Shown: positions 11,421 to 23,040 of the stretch, piece after piece
How the letters are laid out: each line of letters starts with the position of its first letter
Numbering within the stretch: position 1 is the stretch's first letter
NCBI GenBank assembly: GCA_014529385.2
Contig: CM043957.1
Location: 71,740,037 to 71,804,036, forward strand
Direction of reading: 5' to 3'
From: Adiantum capillus-veneris
Taxonomy: Eukaryota > Streptophyta > Polypodiopsida > Polypodiales > Pteridaceae
DNA length: 64,000 nucleotides
Program-made: the position numbers and the translations under genes
The notes under the pieces: generated by a model
What the model saw: only the letters and a program-made list of their open reading frames with translations
What the model was told of the DNA's origin: nothing
Databases searched by the model: none

Positions 11421-12932
11421 GAAGAAAGAGGGTGGTTCCACTGCAAATGCTGGTTCCACTACAAATGCAGCCATTGTTGAGTCTTCTGTGAAAGGAGACT
11501 GTAATGCTGATGTTGATGCAGAATGGGCTTCTAGCGTAGAGTGCACTTACAATCTTGCTGTCCATGATGCATGCTTGTCAATTACTGCAGATTCACATGT
11601 GTGGTATTTTGACAGTGGTGCTACAAAGCACATTACCTCACATCGTGAATTGTTTACCTTTCTCGAGTCTGTCCCTCATGGGAATTCAGTCACTTGCGCC
11701 AACAATGCCTCTTATCCGGTTCAGGGAGTTGGAAAGATTGTGCTTACTGCTGCAAATGGCAGTTCCTTCACACTTGTTGATGCACTTTATGTACCTGGGA
11801 TCAAGAAGAATCTCTTGTCTGTATCCGCACTTGCTAGACTTGGACTTGTAGTCAAATGTGTGGATGACAGATGTACAGTTCATGATCTCAGTTTTGGCGA
11901 TGAAATTGTTGCATCAGGCTTTTTGTGCCATGGGCTGTATAAGCTCACTTTGTATGACAAGTGTGGATAAAATTTTGCAAATGCTGTTGCAGATTCAAGG
12001 GCTATTTCAGATGCAAAACTTTGGCATGCACGTTTTGGTCATCTGAATTTTGCCAGTTTGCTGCGTTTGCAAAAATCTGATATGGTTGCTTCTTTGCCGC
12101 CTCTTGAAGCACCTATCAAACATGTTTGTGAAGGCTGTATTTTGGGTAAGATGCAACGTTCTAAGTTTCCAAAGGATGGTTCAGTTCGGACCATATGCAG
12201 GTTGCAGCTTGTGCATAGTGATGTTTGTGGGCCCATGCAAACTCCGCCTTGGGCAATTACATGTACTTCGTGACTTTCATTGATGATTACTCCAGGCATG
12301 CATGGGTATTTCCGCTTAAAGAGAATTCCAAAGTTTTTATGTGCTTGAAACAATTTCTGGCTATGGCTGAAAATGTCTCAAAATGTACTATGGGCACCCT
12401 CCGTTCCGATCGAGGGGGGGAGTATATGTCTCATGAATTTAATGCATTTCTGGCTAGTCGTGGGATAAAACACCAATGTACAATGCCTTATACACCTCAG
12501 CAAAATGGTGTTGCTGAGAGGAAAAATAGGTCACTGACGGAAATGGCACGATGTATGGTCAAAAGTCAAGCTTTGCCGCATTCTTTTTGGCTTGAGGCCA
12601 TCATGTGTGCCACTTATGTACTTAACAGGTGCCCTACGAAAGCTTTGCAGTCTATTACTCCATATGAAGCATGGCATGATAGAAAACCTTCTATTGAGCA
12701 CATGCGTGTTTTTGGCTGTTTGGCATATGCTTTGGTGCCACAAGTGCAACGCAGAAAATTGGATGATAAGGCTGTCAAATGTATTTTTGTTGGTTATAGT
12801 GCTGAAAGCAAAGGTTACAGTTTGTATCATCCACAAACAAAACGTATTCTGGTTTCTCGGGATGTAGTGTTTGTGGAAGATTCTGTTGAGCCCTTGCTGT
12901 CATGTACTAGAGACAGTAATGTAAGCTCATAG
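11421..12932 (+). pseudogene. pol: Copia protease and integrase
   Basis: The protease active site WYFDSGATKHITS lies near 11602. A TAA at 11968 follows it. The integrase begins with the zinc-binding HARFGHLN...CEGCILGKM (about 12028-12156), then the catalytic core: first Asp in HSDVCGP (about 12216), second Asp in LRSDRGGEY (about 12400), Glu in NGVAERKNR (about 12505), with all DDE residues present. A frameshift lies at about 12240-12260, just after the first Asp. The integrase C-terminal part with VFGCLAYALVP and CIFVGYS follows to TAG at 12930. The protease would process the polyprotein, and the integrase would insert the cDNA. Confidence 0.9.
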
Positions 12933-14789
12933 GACATTTATGACACTTTGTTGCCTCTTTTTAGTGGTGGAAATACGAATGTAAGTTCAACCGAGGCAAA
13001 TGTACAACCTATGGGGGTTTCTGAAAATGTTCTAGATCAGCCTATTTCTGAAGCAGATGTACATGATGTACTTGATGAGGAAAGGGCTGAAAATGAGCAG
13101 GCTAGAGGTATGCCAAAATGGCTGGTGCACACTTTGCGTGACAGTAAATTGGATGCACCTTTGTCTAGTCGTACTCCTTCAGGCTCTCGCCATGCATCTT
13201 ATGCATCAGATTGTTATGCTTTGGCTGTGTCTAGTTTACATGATGTTGAGGAGCCTCTGTCTTTTGAAGAAGCACAGAATTCGGAAAATTGGATGGTTGC
13301 CATGCAATCAGAATATGATGCACTTATAGAAAATGACACATGGACTTTATGTGATTTGCCTCCTGGCAAAAAGGCCATTGGTACGAAGTGGGTTTACAAG
13401 TTGAAACGCAAGCCGGATGGTGAGATCGATCGCCATAAGGCTTGACTTGTTGTAAAAGGTTATGCACAGTAAAAAGGAATAGATTATGAAGAGACTTTTG
13501 CTTCGACTTGTCGTATGACTACTGTGCGTTTTCTATGTGCAGTGGCAGCTCATTTTGGTTGGGATGTACATCAATTAGACATTGTTACTGCTTTCTTGAA
13601 TGGTGACATATTTGAGGAAGTTTATGTAACGCAGCCTCACGGTTTTGTCATAAATGGACAAGAGGACAAAGTGTGAAGATGTAAGAAGGCTTTGTATGGG
13701 TTGAAGCAATCTCCTCATGCTTGATATGAGAAAGCTGACACTCATTTGGCTAAACGAGGCTTTCGTAACAATCCAACAGAAAGCATATTGTATGTAAAGC
13801 ATGAGGGTGATGTACTTCTCATCGTGGTTCTTTATGTTGATGATTTGCTGATCACTGGACCAAATGAGAGACATATTGCTGAATTTAAGGTTGATTTGAA
13901 TGCTACTTTCAAGATGAAAGATTTGGGGCTGTTGCATCATTACTTGGGTATACAGTTTAAGCAGTGTGATGGTGGTATTGCCTTGTATCAGAAAAGTTAC
14001 ATAGAGACATTGCTATGTAAGTTTGGACTTGAGGATTGCAAACCTATTGCCACTCCCATGGAAACAGGTTTGAAGTTGATTCTACATGATGCTGGCGATC
14101 CTGCTGATGTCACTCTTTACCAAACTACTGTTGGCTGCCTCATTTATGTATGCAACACAAGGCCAGATATTCAGTTTACAGTCTCACAGGTCAGCAAATT
14201 TATGCATAGACCAGGGTCTAAGCATTGGCAGGTTTTCAAGAGGATTTTCCGCTACCTTAGTGGCACTTTACATCTTGGCTTGTTTTATCCCAAGGGGGGA
14301 TCATTGCCACCAGACTTACATGCTTTTTTGGACTCAGATTGGGCTGGTTGTTTTGACACGAGAGTGTCCACAAGTGGTTTTTGTTTCATGCTTGGGAGTT
14401 CATGTATATCATGGTTGAGCAAGAAGCAACTTACTGTGGCCACTTCGAGTTGTGAGGCTGAGTACAGGGCAGTCTTCACAGCTACGATTGAGTGTGTATG
14501 GCTCAGATGCCTTATGGCTGATTTGGGTGTTGGACAGGACACTGCCAACACTATCTACACTGATAGTCAGAGCGCATTGGCAGATGCGAGGAACCTAGTT
14601 TTTCATGCTCGCACAAAGCACATTGAGGTGCATTACCACTATGTCAGGGAGAGGCTCTCAGCAGGAGAGATCAGCTTGGCTTATGTGCCAACACAGGACA
14701 ACCTTGTAGATCTTTTCACAAAGGCATTGTCTCGTGAGAAGCTTGAAGCCTTCCGCAAAGCTTTGGGTTTACTCCCCTTTGTGGACTGA
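12933..14789 (+). pseudogene. pol: Copia reverse transcriptase and RNase H
   Basis: Same frame as the integrase core, with nonsense codons at 13443 (TGA), 13470 (TAA), 13674 (TGA) and 13722 (TGA). Reverse transcriptase motifs are KWVYKLKRKPDGEI, VHQLDIVTAFLNGD, KALYGLKQSPHA and the catalytic YVDD at 13833-13844. Then comes RNase H: LDSDWAGC, SKKQLTVATSSCEAEYRA, IYTDSQSAL and HARTKHIEVHYH. The stop at 14787-14789 closes the polyprotein 75 bp before the 3' LTR. From 13746 to the end the frame is open (347 codons), so decay is concentrated upstream. Confidence 0.95.
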
Positions 14790-14853
14790 TCATGTCCTTA
14801 GGGCATGGAACTTCCCTTTACTCATGTGCCAGCTCTCGTTCACCGCATCACTC

Positions 14854-14864
14854 CAGGGGGGATT
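14854..14864 (+). other. Polypurine tract of the copia element
   Basis: The purine run AGGGGGGA lies just before the 3' LTR (TGTTACC at 14865). It primes plus-strand DNA synthesis. Confidence 0.85.
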
Positions 14865-15091
14865 TGTTACCATATACATGTGGTAGTGATGTGTGTGAAC
14901 ACACTAGGACCGCCGGGGCATTTTTTCCCTCTTTAGGAGGTTTTTCCCCCCATGCATTGTATATACGTCCATCACTCTAGGGCTATCCATCTTTCCATTG
15001 CACACTAAGTAATACACTCTCTATTGTGTGCCTTGAGCTTCCTTCGTCTTCTCCAAGCTGTGTGCGTTTCTATGCAACCCTAATTCCAACA
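14865..15091 (+). repeat. 3' LTR of the copia element
   Basis: 227 bp, ending CCAACA at 15091 and followed by atagt, which matches 4 of 5 bases of the atatt that precedes the 5' LTR. Confidence 0.95.
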
Positions 15092-15690
15092 ATAGTCATG
15101 GGCTCTATGGTGTCACGTCAAGAATCTTTGTTTGTTGAGTGCTTGTCTTCAAATATTTATGTTGAAACAACTTATCACTTATGTAACTTTGGACATTTTG
15201 CAAAAGAGATGTCGCTCTTAAGCAAAAAGTATCTATTCGTGTTTTGGCTAGCTAAGAATCTACTAAGTGATATATGAGAAATTTGAGTAATCCATGCACA
15301 CATTGACACTAATGTTTTTTATGTATATCAAACTATAACTATCATGTCTAAACCTTGAAACCTCACAATAGATTCACATTAGTCTTATTGCTAACTTTTT
15401 TGCCATAACACCCTTGCCATTCATGCCTACAATCTTCCATCTTCATTCATTCGCTTGGATTTTAGTTCGCTCAAGAATACTCACTCGCCGCATGGTAGGA
15501 CTCACAAAAAATAGGCCATGGACCTCATTTTTTAGTAAAGCACTGCTACATGGTGGCTCAATGCTTGCAACAATACCTACAAGTGTGTATCAATCATATG
15601 CACCTATAGGTCTTCGTACTCATATAGCTCCTACCTCTCCCATTGTTTCAACAACTTATGCTCCACAATCACAACATCCAAGCTCGTTAT
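15092..15690 (+). other. Spacer, possibly interrupted host-gene sequence
   Basis: The first 180 bp can be read as VMGSMVSRQESLFVECLSS, which might continue the gene interrupted by the copia insertion. I could not join the frames. The rest (15300-15690) shows no supported gene; a 103-codon open stretch at 15414-15725 has no recognisable motif. Confidence 0.3.
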
Positions 15691-16500
15691 GCCACGGGAG
15701 GTTGCAATTCCTAGTTTGCGGGTAGCTTCAGAAGAAGGCTGGGATGGTAACCCTCTAGTTGAGTGTTTATATATCCTTGAGAGGCTAGACGAAGAAAAAT
15801 ATGTGGGAAAAGGACATATAGAGTATGCAAAATCACCCCACAAGGTACCATTCGTGTGGAAACTCTTGATGGAGTTGAAACCATTGGATTCCTCAATGGG
15901 AGTAAATTTAAAAGATACTACGATCCTTTAAGCCAAGAGGAGCTACGTGCCATTCATAAAAAAAAGACAGCCAAGGTACAAGAAAAATTGAAAAAGATAT
16001 AAGCTCAAGCTGAGACTAAGAAGCAACAACAACATATTAGACACCAACGAGAGGCCAACCTTGGAGTTACACATGCGTTTCACGTTGAAACAGAGGATGA
16101 TTGGTTGGACTCTAACACACCTCTACGATACCCTATTGAGTTAAATAACGCCAATGGGAAAGTTCTATATAACACCTTATTGGACACAGATGCTAAATAT
16201 AATCTATTGGCATATGGAGTGTGGTGTCAATTAAGAAAGCCATCTCTAGATTAAAGTACTATCCATGTCAAGGGTATCAAAAAGAAAGAAACTACGGTTT
16301 TTGGAATCTGACACACTTCTGTCAATTATGACAATGGGGTTGTAGCTCAAGAATTTTTGGTCATGCCTACTGGAACTATGGAAGGAAATATAAACCTAGG
16401 ACTCACGTGGATGATAGCGACCAAATGCACTATTGATTGGGAGATTTGGAGTGTCACAACACAAAAAGCAACTCTTAGCCCTGCCACTCAAGTGATAGTC
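15690..16500 (+). pseudogene. Ty3/gypsy relic: end of pol plus protease-like domain
   Basis: Plus-strand relic. A segment reading GTIRVETLDGVETIGFLNG then KRYYDPLSQEELRAIHKKK (about 15848-15960) looks like the tail of a gypsy integrase C-terminus (compare KLTTLEGEE in the 17.8-kb element). A Lys/Gln-rich linker follows, then a retropepsin-like domain: LLDTDAKYNLLAYGVW (about 16171-16218; DTDA where DTGA is expected) and INLGLTWM (about 16390), matching the usual LG-x-P-W motif. The relic thus repeats the unusual integrase-then-protease order of the 17.8-kb element. TAA at 15999, TAA at about 16252 and TGA at about 16309 mark it as dead. Confidence 0.5.
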
Positions 16501-16999
16501 CCTGAGATATCACCTCTCGATAAAATACAATCCAAAATAGTGCATGTCCAAGAGGTTGAACCATCTATGACTATAGCCCACATGACTATAGCCCAACCCT
16601 CTAGAGCTTCAACTTCTGTAGCTGAAATTAAGCTTGAGACACATAAGACCCATCGTGATATAACAAAGAAAACATACAAATGAGTCTCTAAAGCTTCTTT
16701 AGCGACCATTTTGGATACTAAAAAATAGGAGCCTTATAAGAAACGTCCCACTTGCTCCCAAAAATGTAGGAAAACGTTGCGTTGGATTTCTAAATGACTA
16801 TTGGAAGCCCAAGGCTACTATGAAGGAAATGATCAAATCTAGGTGCCAAAACAAAAATTGTTCTTACTTGTCACCTAACCCAGGTGAGTCAAATCCTGTA
16901 ACGATAAAGTCGCTCGAAGATCGTGGGGAAGGGAAAGATCACAGAACACTGTACACCTGATTCGGAGCTAGTTTGGATATCCAAGCGAGAAAGACTTAT

Positions 17000-17413
17000 T
17001 TAGCTCAACTCAAACATAGAAAAAACAAATGAAGCTTCTTGCTCTTCATGTAGTTCATATACAAAAATAGAAGCTTCGACACAATATCCACCTACCATTG
17101 TACATATCCATACAAACAAGAAAGAATTTGCACCTCCCATTGTAAGTTCACCACCTACAACAACGTTACAAATAAAATCATGGGAGAGTACCTTACCACC
17201 CTTGCAACTAGATGAAACACCTAGGGCGATCAAAAACTACCGATCAAAGTCTTCACCCATAACAACTTGGAACAATTGGTTTCAAAAGGTGACGACATCG
17301 TTCCAAAAGATATGATCTACTTATTTGCTGACATCCGTCATTCACTTGCTCCCCTCTTAACCTTCCTCCTAGACCTCTCAATCTCCCCAATCTTAGGGAT
17401 TGTATATATATAG
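17000..17413 (+). pseudogene. Post-protease extension with C-terminal hydrophobic segment
   Basis: Continues the gypsy relic. A Thr/Pro/Ser-rich stretch (TIVHIHTNKKEFAPPIVSS) is followed by ITTWNNWFQKV. After a frame break comes a hydrophobic stretch, LAPLLTFLLDLSISPILG to VYI, that ends at a stop (TAG at about 17411). The last 20 or so residues could form one membrane helix. There is no signal peptide or other envelope feature, so this is only a description. The 17.8-kb element has a Trp/Lys-rich tail at the equivalent position. Confidence 0.3.
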
Positions 17414-17579
17414 CCCTATACTCAAGAAACAAAAATAAAAAAAGTAAAAGACAAGAGCGACCAAACAAAAATATGAAAACCTACAAATTCATAATAACAC
17501 ATTATGCACAAGGACACGACCTTTTGACATGACCCTTATAATATTTGCACTCTAACCAAAATCTATCTGTGTTATAGAC

Positions 17580-18011
17580 ATGGCTAGTATGATAGAGTCA
17601 TCCACTCCTACCTTGGGTGAGAGGTACCCTCTTTATTTTTCACAAGTGTTTCACATAGTCTACCCGGTGCTTGCTTGTGAATGTGATTTCGTAGATACAC
17701 TAGCGTGTGAGAAGAATTTTGAGGAATTAGAATGGCTGATATTTCTCTTGACCACGACTGATCCATACTTGGTAGCGGATGTCTCTCTGATTGCACTAGC
17801 TTACCCTCTTGACCAAGATGACTATAGACGTCTAGTGACATTCTTAGTGAACATTTGTGCCTCTAAGATGAGGAAGAGTTACATGATTACACGGATGACA
17901 CGTATGGTCTCATGGATGATGACTTTATTTTTCTCAATGATGACAAGGATAGGGGTTAGACCCAGGGCTACCCGCCCATCTATTCAATATCCTGTTCCCT
18001 TGACTCTCTAG
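17580..18011 (+). CDS. Unassigned ORF downstream of the gypsy relic
   Basis: An open frame of 143 codons starting MASMIESSTPTLGERYPLYF, with Tyr/Phe/Leu-rich segments (FSQVFHIVYPVLACECDFVD and FLLTTTDPYLVADVSLIA). After about codon 98 a one-base change of frame gives a strongly acidic end, DEEELHDYTDD then GLMDDDFIFLNDD, closed by TAG at 17956. That reading looks more natural than the listed C-terminus, so a frameshift is likely. It ends just before a purine tract (AGGGGGG, about 18011), so it may be a 3' ORF of the relic element. I do not recognise a family. Confidence 0.3.
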   Translation: MASMIESSTPTLGERYPLYFSQVFHIVYPVLACECDFVDTLACEKNFEELEWLIFLLTTTDPYLVADVSLIALAYPLDQDDYRRLVTFLVNICASKMRKSYMITRMTRMVSWMMTLFFSMMTRIGVRPRATRPSIQYPVPLTL

Positions 18012-18017
18012 GGGGGT
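18011..18017 (+). other. Candidate polypurine tract
   Basis: 'ctctaggggggtgcaaat' resembles a PPT followed by TG of an LTR. No matching LTR copy was found, so this is tentative. Confidence 0.3.
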
Positions 18018-19340
18018 GCAAATAATTAGGTTATGGTTCCTTATGTTGTTTGATTGTGTTCAATAAAGGTTGGTGTCTCTTGCCACTGATGTGCCTCCTA
18101 GAGGTATTCCTTGTGTTTTCTAGTGTGTACAGGAACGTATTCTAGTAATTGCCATTTTGAACTTCATGAAATCCTTGTCTCATTCACTCTTTGAATCGAG
18201 CATGATCATAGACACGAACATGTGTTTCTTGTCCATTTGCATTGCCTCTTGTATTTTTTAGCATCCATGTTTGCTTGATTTAATTGTGATTGTAGCACAA
18301 TATATTTAGCACATTTATTTAATCTTAAAACATTAGATTCATTTTAATTTTTTGTCATAATCCCTTGTCTAAGTTTAAGAATCAAACAGTCCGACTAAGT
18401 TAGTTTGACCAAGTTAGGCGTTAGAGATCTTCTCTTAATACCATGGGGAATGCCTTTCTAATAATCAATGGTTACTTTAGGTTCTTAATCTGATTTAGGC
18501 ATCATTGTGTGCAATGTACTAGGGCTTTCTAGTGGGCTTATTGAGCTTTAGCTTAAGTATTATAAAGGGAGTTTACTAGTGTGATGAGCCTAGGGAAAGT
18601 AACAATGTCAATATAAACCCCCAAAGTTACAAAATCGAAAGGCAATGAAAAAAAAAAAGAAACAAAAGTGCCAAGAATGTAAAATCTTAATTTGGTACTT
18701 CACTCACATGTATTGCCTATGGTACTAGAGCCCTAGAGGTTTCCAGTGTGGGCGCTTTTCTTTGAAAAGAAAAATGCCCAAGGCATACAAAATAAGCACA
18801 CACGTCAAAAATTGAATCAATGTGAAAAAACTTTGGGGAGTCAAAGAAAAGAGAATAATTCAGTTGATGATTACATGAGCAATTCCTTTTATTGTAGCTT
18901 AACTACAAGGTCTTCTAGGTATAGCTTCTAGTCAGTTCTTGAACATGAAATACTTTGCTCTCACAATTGAACAGCTTAATTGACCAGGGAGAATTGAAAA
19001 TCTTGCCCATGGTATTAATAGTTGAAACTCTAGTGCCTCCAGACTGTTAGATTATTGATCCCATATTTGTTTATTTTCTTGACCTCTACAACTGCTTATG
19101 TGTTTAATTATATTACAGTTTAATGTTTACTGCTGACAAATTATTTAATATTTTGTTACCAATCAATTCGTGTGCTTACTCACTGCATATGATGTTTAAT
19201 TGTATATGAGAATGCAATTACTGTGCCAATTTTGGTTGATTTTGCAGTGCTTGAAGAAGGCTAAGGGCATTCAACCTCAGATGCTCTTCCACCTTGATGA
19301 ACGAGCTTCATCTCAATAGCTTCCGAGGACGGAATCTACA
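18018..19340. other. Non-coding, AT-rich
   Basis: No supported gene. It may contain LTR or UTR sequence of the upstream gypsy relic. An A run lies near 18650. Confidence 0.4.
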
Positions 19341-19356
19341 TCAGAAAGGGGGGCAT
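19341..19356 (+). other. Candidate polypurine tract with LTR start
   Basis: 'agaaaggggggca' is followed by TGTCAACCCTCACGG, a typical PPT/3' LTR junction. No partner LTR is in the window. Confidence 0.35.
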
Positions 19357-19821
19357 GTCAACCCTCACGGACACCCTAGATAGCCTTTGACGGATCCCTT
19401 ATTATTCATTTGGTTGAGTCATGGACTGGGATTGTACCATTTCTTTCTCCAAAGTGGTTGGCTCTCCAGGATGAGCAACACCTACTCAGCTATCACTAGA
19501 ACATTTTTGTAATCACCCTTTAGATTTGGTTCGAGAGTGAGTAGTAGCTTTTTTTTCCCCAGAGTAGGGCCTCTATCTTCATCAGTGGTAAGGTGACCAT
19601 TTCACGGCCAAATTTTTTCACATGCTCGTTAGGTTTGAGCATCACGACTCTAGCAGTTTGAGCTCTATTTCATATACTCTTTGTGGGGCCCTTTTGGCAT
19701 GTCTTATATCCATCTTCTAAGCTTGTTCCTAGCATCTGTGGATTCTTTCTCTTCTTCAATATCTTATATTTCTCCCTTGGATAATGTACTTGGGAGATCC
19801 ACTAGGGGCATGCCAGTGCTT

Positions 19822-20299
19822 TCAAACTCTACATGATTTGTTTAGGTGAACGATACTATCGTCTTTGACTAGAGAGAACACCCAGTTCCAATGCTTTGGC
19901 ATGTAGTTCCTTGGTGTGTATCTTTGCATGAGCAATGAGGTCCGCTTTATATTTGGCCAATTGATCCTCAAGATCTTTGAATTTTTCTTCTCTTTGAGAG
20001 TTTGTCGTGAGATCTCAACCATGATAAGTTTCCACTGTAGCTTCTGCTGCTCGCGCTCCGCTTTCAAGGCTTTTATTTCTTCAGCATTTGTAGTAGATAT
20101 AGTGATGTGGAGGCCAGTGTAGGTACCTCTTGAATGGATAGGATGGTGGAGAAGGTGTGCTTTACCATGTTGTGAGACTCACACAACTTGGAGTATTACT
20201 TCTTCTCCCCTCCAGTGCCTCTTCTAGTGATTGTTGTTGCACTTGAACCTCTGTATTGGTTTCAATCTACCTTTCTAAGTATGAGTAGATGCTTTTAGC

Positions 20300-20341
<42 letters not shown>

Positions 20342-21350
20342 GAGCTTCTTGGAGCTGCTCTTTGTCCGCCTGAAGAAAAAAGACAACTCAAGGAGCAAAT
20401 CAAGGAAACTCCCCCAAAGACGGATCAAGTTGTTGAGACCTCTTAACAACGAGAGACACAAGCAAGAAGAGAGGTACCACCTCTCACACATGAAGATGGG
20501 GTGGTGGCTGAAAAGATCCTTGAATAGTTTGATCTTAAGGAGAATCTGGAGATGATCAAGCTCCAATTTATATCCAAAACATGATCTCACACCTGCGGGT
20601 CCAAGATGCTAAAGATGTTAAGGCAAAAACACAAAAAACCAACCAAGATATAGAGTGACTAAAGCTACAAGTAAATAGTTTGTAGTCTAGATCTTTCATT
20701 TCCATTGGAACTTTTGTTTTCTCTTTAGCAGATTCCTCATGAGCAAATTGTTAGCTTTTAGGAGACTTCAAGGGTGAGTCCAAATCTATCATTTGGACTC
20801 TTCCTCTTTTTTTTGCTCAGCTTTCCTCTTTAGAACTCCATGGCTTCTTTGACAAGAGAACCTGGCCAACCTAGCTTTCGCTCGTACTTTCTGGCATCTT
20901 TCTTCTTTGAGCTTCTTGAGGTTTTTTTCAAGATCAACATCATCATCATCATCAAAGGGATGTTGAACTTGCTTGGCTTTCCCCATCTTCTTTTTCTCTT
21001 CGGCTATCTTTGCCAATCTTTCCTTTCAGGGATGTTGTGCTCTCTCCATAGACCTTTGGGCTTGAGATTTTTGAATTTGATTTGTTTGTTGTGTTCTTTT
21101 TTTTATCAATGGTATTTTCACATCTTCCTCTTTAGATGATTGCTATTCAGATGGGACATCTTCTTTCCCTTTAATTTCACCCTAGAGCTCAAAGTTAGAC
21201 TTGGTGGCCTCATTGTCAGGATTTTGTGCTCTAGAGATTTGACCTCTTGTTCTTCTCTTTGTAGGAGTGGTTGATAAGCTCCCCACTATCCTTACATTAG
21301 GAAGAGGATGGGGTCTAGGAGGGCGTCTTCATTTGCCATGAGATTATGGA
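19822..21350 (-). pseudogene. Broken coiled-coil ORF of an older gypsy-type element
   Basis: Minus-strand pieces rich in Lys, Glu, Gln and Arg. The 21016-20789 piece reads MAKIAEEKKKMGKAKQVQHP, then an Asp run DDDDDVD and LEKNLKKLKEERCQKVRAK. The 20067-19822 piece reads MKAEREQQKLQWKLIMVEIS. Frames change repeatedly, and a CT microsatellite interrupts. Composition and heptad-like pattern resemble the third ORF of the 17.8-kb element (24612-27108). The palindromes at 22744 and 23016 lie upstream on the same strand, as in that element. I infer a diverged relative into which the 17.8-kb element later inserted. Confidence 0.35.
20303..20341. repeat. (CT)n microsatellite
   Basis: A perfect CT run of about 39 bp inside the coiled-coil relic. 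On the minus strand it would read as Arg-Glu or Glu-Arg repeats. Confidence 0.95.
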
Positions 21351-21359
21351 GGTGATTAA

Positions 21360-22740
21360 CATTTGGACAAATAGATGCATGCCATGTGTGCAACAATGGT
21401 GGGTGTATAAGAGATGTGTAAGAGTGGTCAAAGGATGCACTTTCCCCCCCAAAAAGGGGGATGAAAAATTTATGAATTTCGGCCTTCCATAACTACATGT
21501 AAATTGTAGATCTAGAATCTACATATGCCAAGCTCTTTACATAGATATGTTACATGATATACTTTTGCTTGCTAGATTTTAAATTTCATTTTGGGGGGGA
21601 AAATTGAGTTCAAATAAGCTAGCCATTTTACCTGTCTAAATTCAAAAGTTGTCCTTTGATTGTTTTCTTAATACTAAAGCTTTGACTTCTTAAACTACCA
21701 AATAAAGAGGCCCTCCTAGACTCCATTCTATTCCTAATGTTGCATGATGGGCCTTGTGTAGTATATTGCACTGAGACTTGCCTTCAAGTAGATCTTCGAG
21801 TGTTCCCAAGGCTTAGTAAGCTATCTTGGGTAGCATTGGTCCTAAGTTCATATATATTTTGTTCTTGTCACTGCCCTTCAAGTTCGCTTCCACTAGATTC
21901 TCTTAAGTGTAACTTTCCAGATCACACTTGATCACCCTTCTCTTCGCTAATATGTACTACCACATGTAGTATTGGTTTTGTATATCGGGGTGGCTTTTGG
22001 ACCTTTAAGTGTTGTGAGATCAGTTGCAAGGGCAATTCTATCTCCAAATAGATAAGATCCTTGTACATAAGCTTGTGTCCTTGCTACTTTTTGAATGCCT
22101 TGTCATTATCAATATCTTTCATCTTGTGTAGCAGGTTGTGACTTCCTATTGGTGAAGAGCATGGCAAATCAAATCATTGGTAATACTGACTCTTATTGCA
22201 ACTCCATCGTTGTTGGTTAATGTGGCTTGTCTCTTGTATTGAATAGAGCTCATGGGATCGTATGCTCTTTGGAAGTACGTCCCCCAAGGAGGTAGTCTGG
22301 AAAAGCTATCAAGCTGGAGGCATCTGACACTGTCTAGGACTTCATGTTTCTGATGATGCAGCATCCATAGTTCTTTAGGAAAAATTGTCACCTTAACTTT
22401 GGTTCCCTCGATCGCTTGGAACTTGCCGATGAAAATATTTTCATGGTATTTTTGCAAGCTCCTCATTTGTTACATGAGCTTTCTCATTGGATGAGATGTT
22501 AATATTATCATAGAGTGCTTCTTTCCAATCCTTTTGGGCTCATCTATGTGGAATCTGCTATCAAAGTTCAATTGTTTAGGACCCAAAAGTCAATCAAAAA
22601 GTCAAAATAACACAAACTTGACCATAAAATGAAAAATAAGCATAACTTGAGAAAAATAGTTCCAAATTTGACAAAACTTCACCAGTGTGACTAGACAACT
22701 ACACACACTAGGTCAAGTTGATTAAGGTCAACTCTGGGTC
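21360..22740 (-). other. Spacer with one unassigned ORF (22146-22466)
   Basis: Mostly AT-rich with no recognisable gene. The minus-strand frame 22466-22146 (106 codons) starts MRSLQKYHENIFIGKFQAIE and contains FPKELWMLHHQKHEVLDS. No family was recognised. It may be another piece of the older element. Two short homopolymer runs (C8 near 21447, G8 near 21593) are present. Confidence 0.25.
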
Positions 22741-22743
22741 AGG

Positions 22744-23040
22744 GGTATATGGATTGCGATCCATGTTGGAACACATTTTGAAGTGCTCTCTTGACCATCT
22801 GATTTAGCATGCTTAAGAGATGCTATGGGTGAAAAATTTTGTGATTTGGATTGCTAGTTTGGGTTTTAAGACAGATTTTGCAAATTTTCAGTAGACTTAG
22901 AGAATTCCAGCATTTTCACAAGGGTTTTGGTATTCAAATGTCTTGAAACTTTAGGGTTAGGATGAAATTGCATTTGGGACTTGATGGCTTGGTTCTAGTT
23001 CTGAGATTTGAAAAAGGTACATGGATCGCAATCCATGTTG
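22744..23040. repeat. Two quasi-palindromes of the older element
   Basis: GGTATATGGATTGCGATCCA (22744) and GGTACATGGATCGCAATCCA (23016) are variants of the GGTACACCGATCGCGATCG motif of the 17.8-kb element. They are 272 bp apart, the same spacing seen twice inside that element. A third copy of this variant lies just beyond the insertion at 41372. Confidence 0.8.

Larger units (their letters stand above)
9917..15091 (+). mobile_element. Complete but decayed Ty1/copia LTR retrotransposon
   Basis: A 5,175-bp element with two 227-bp LTRs (9917-10143 and 14865-15091) that start TGTTACC and end CCAACA, an initiator-Met-type PBS, gag-protease-integrase-RT-RNase H order (integrase before RT, which defines copia) and a purine tract before the 3' LTR. 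The flanking 5-mers are atatt and atagt, a target-site duplication with one mismatch. The LTRs differ at 11 positions, 10 of them transitions. The polyprotein has seven nonsense codons and at least two frameshifts, so the copy is inactive. Confidence 0.95.

Noticed and set aside
13443-13724. Programmed recoding or RNA editing at the stop codons
   Set aside because: Nonsense codons together with frameshifts and about 5 percent LTR divergence are more simply explained by decay.
17300-17413. Envelope gene
   Set aside because: A single hydrophobic stretch in a broken frame, without signal peptide or cleavage site, is not enough.
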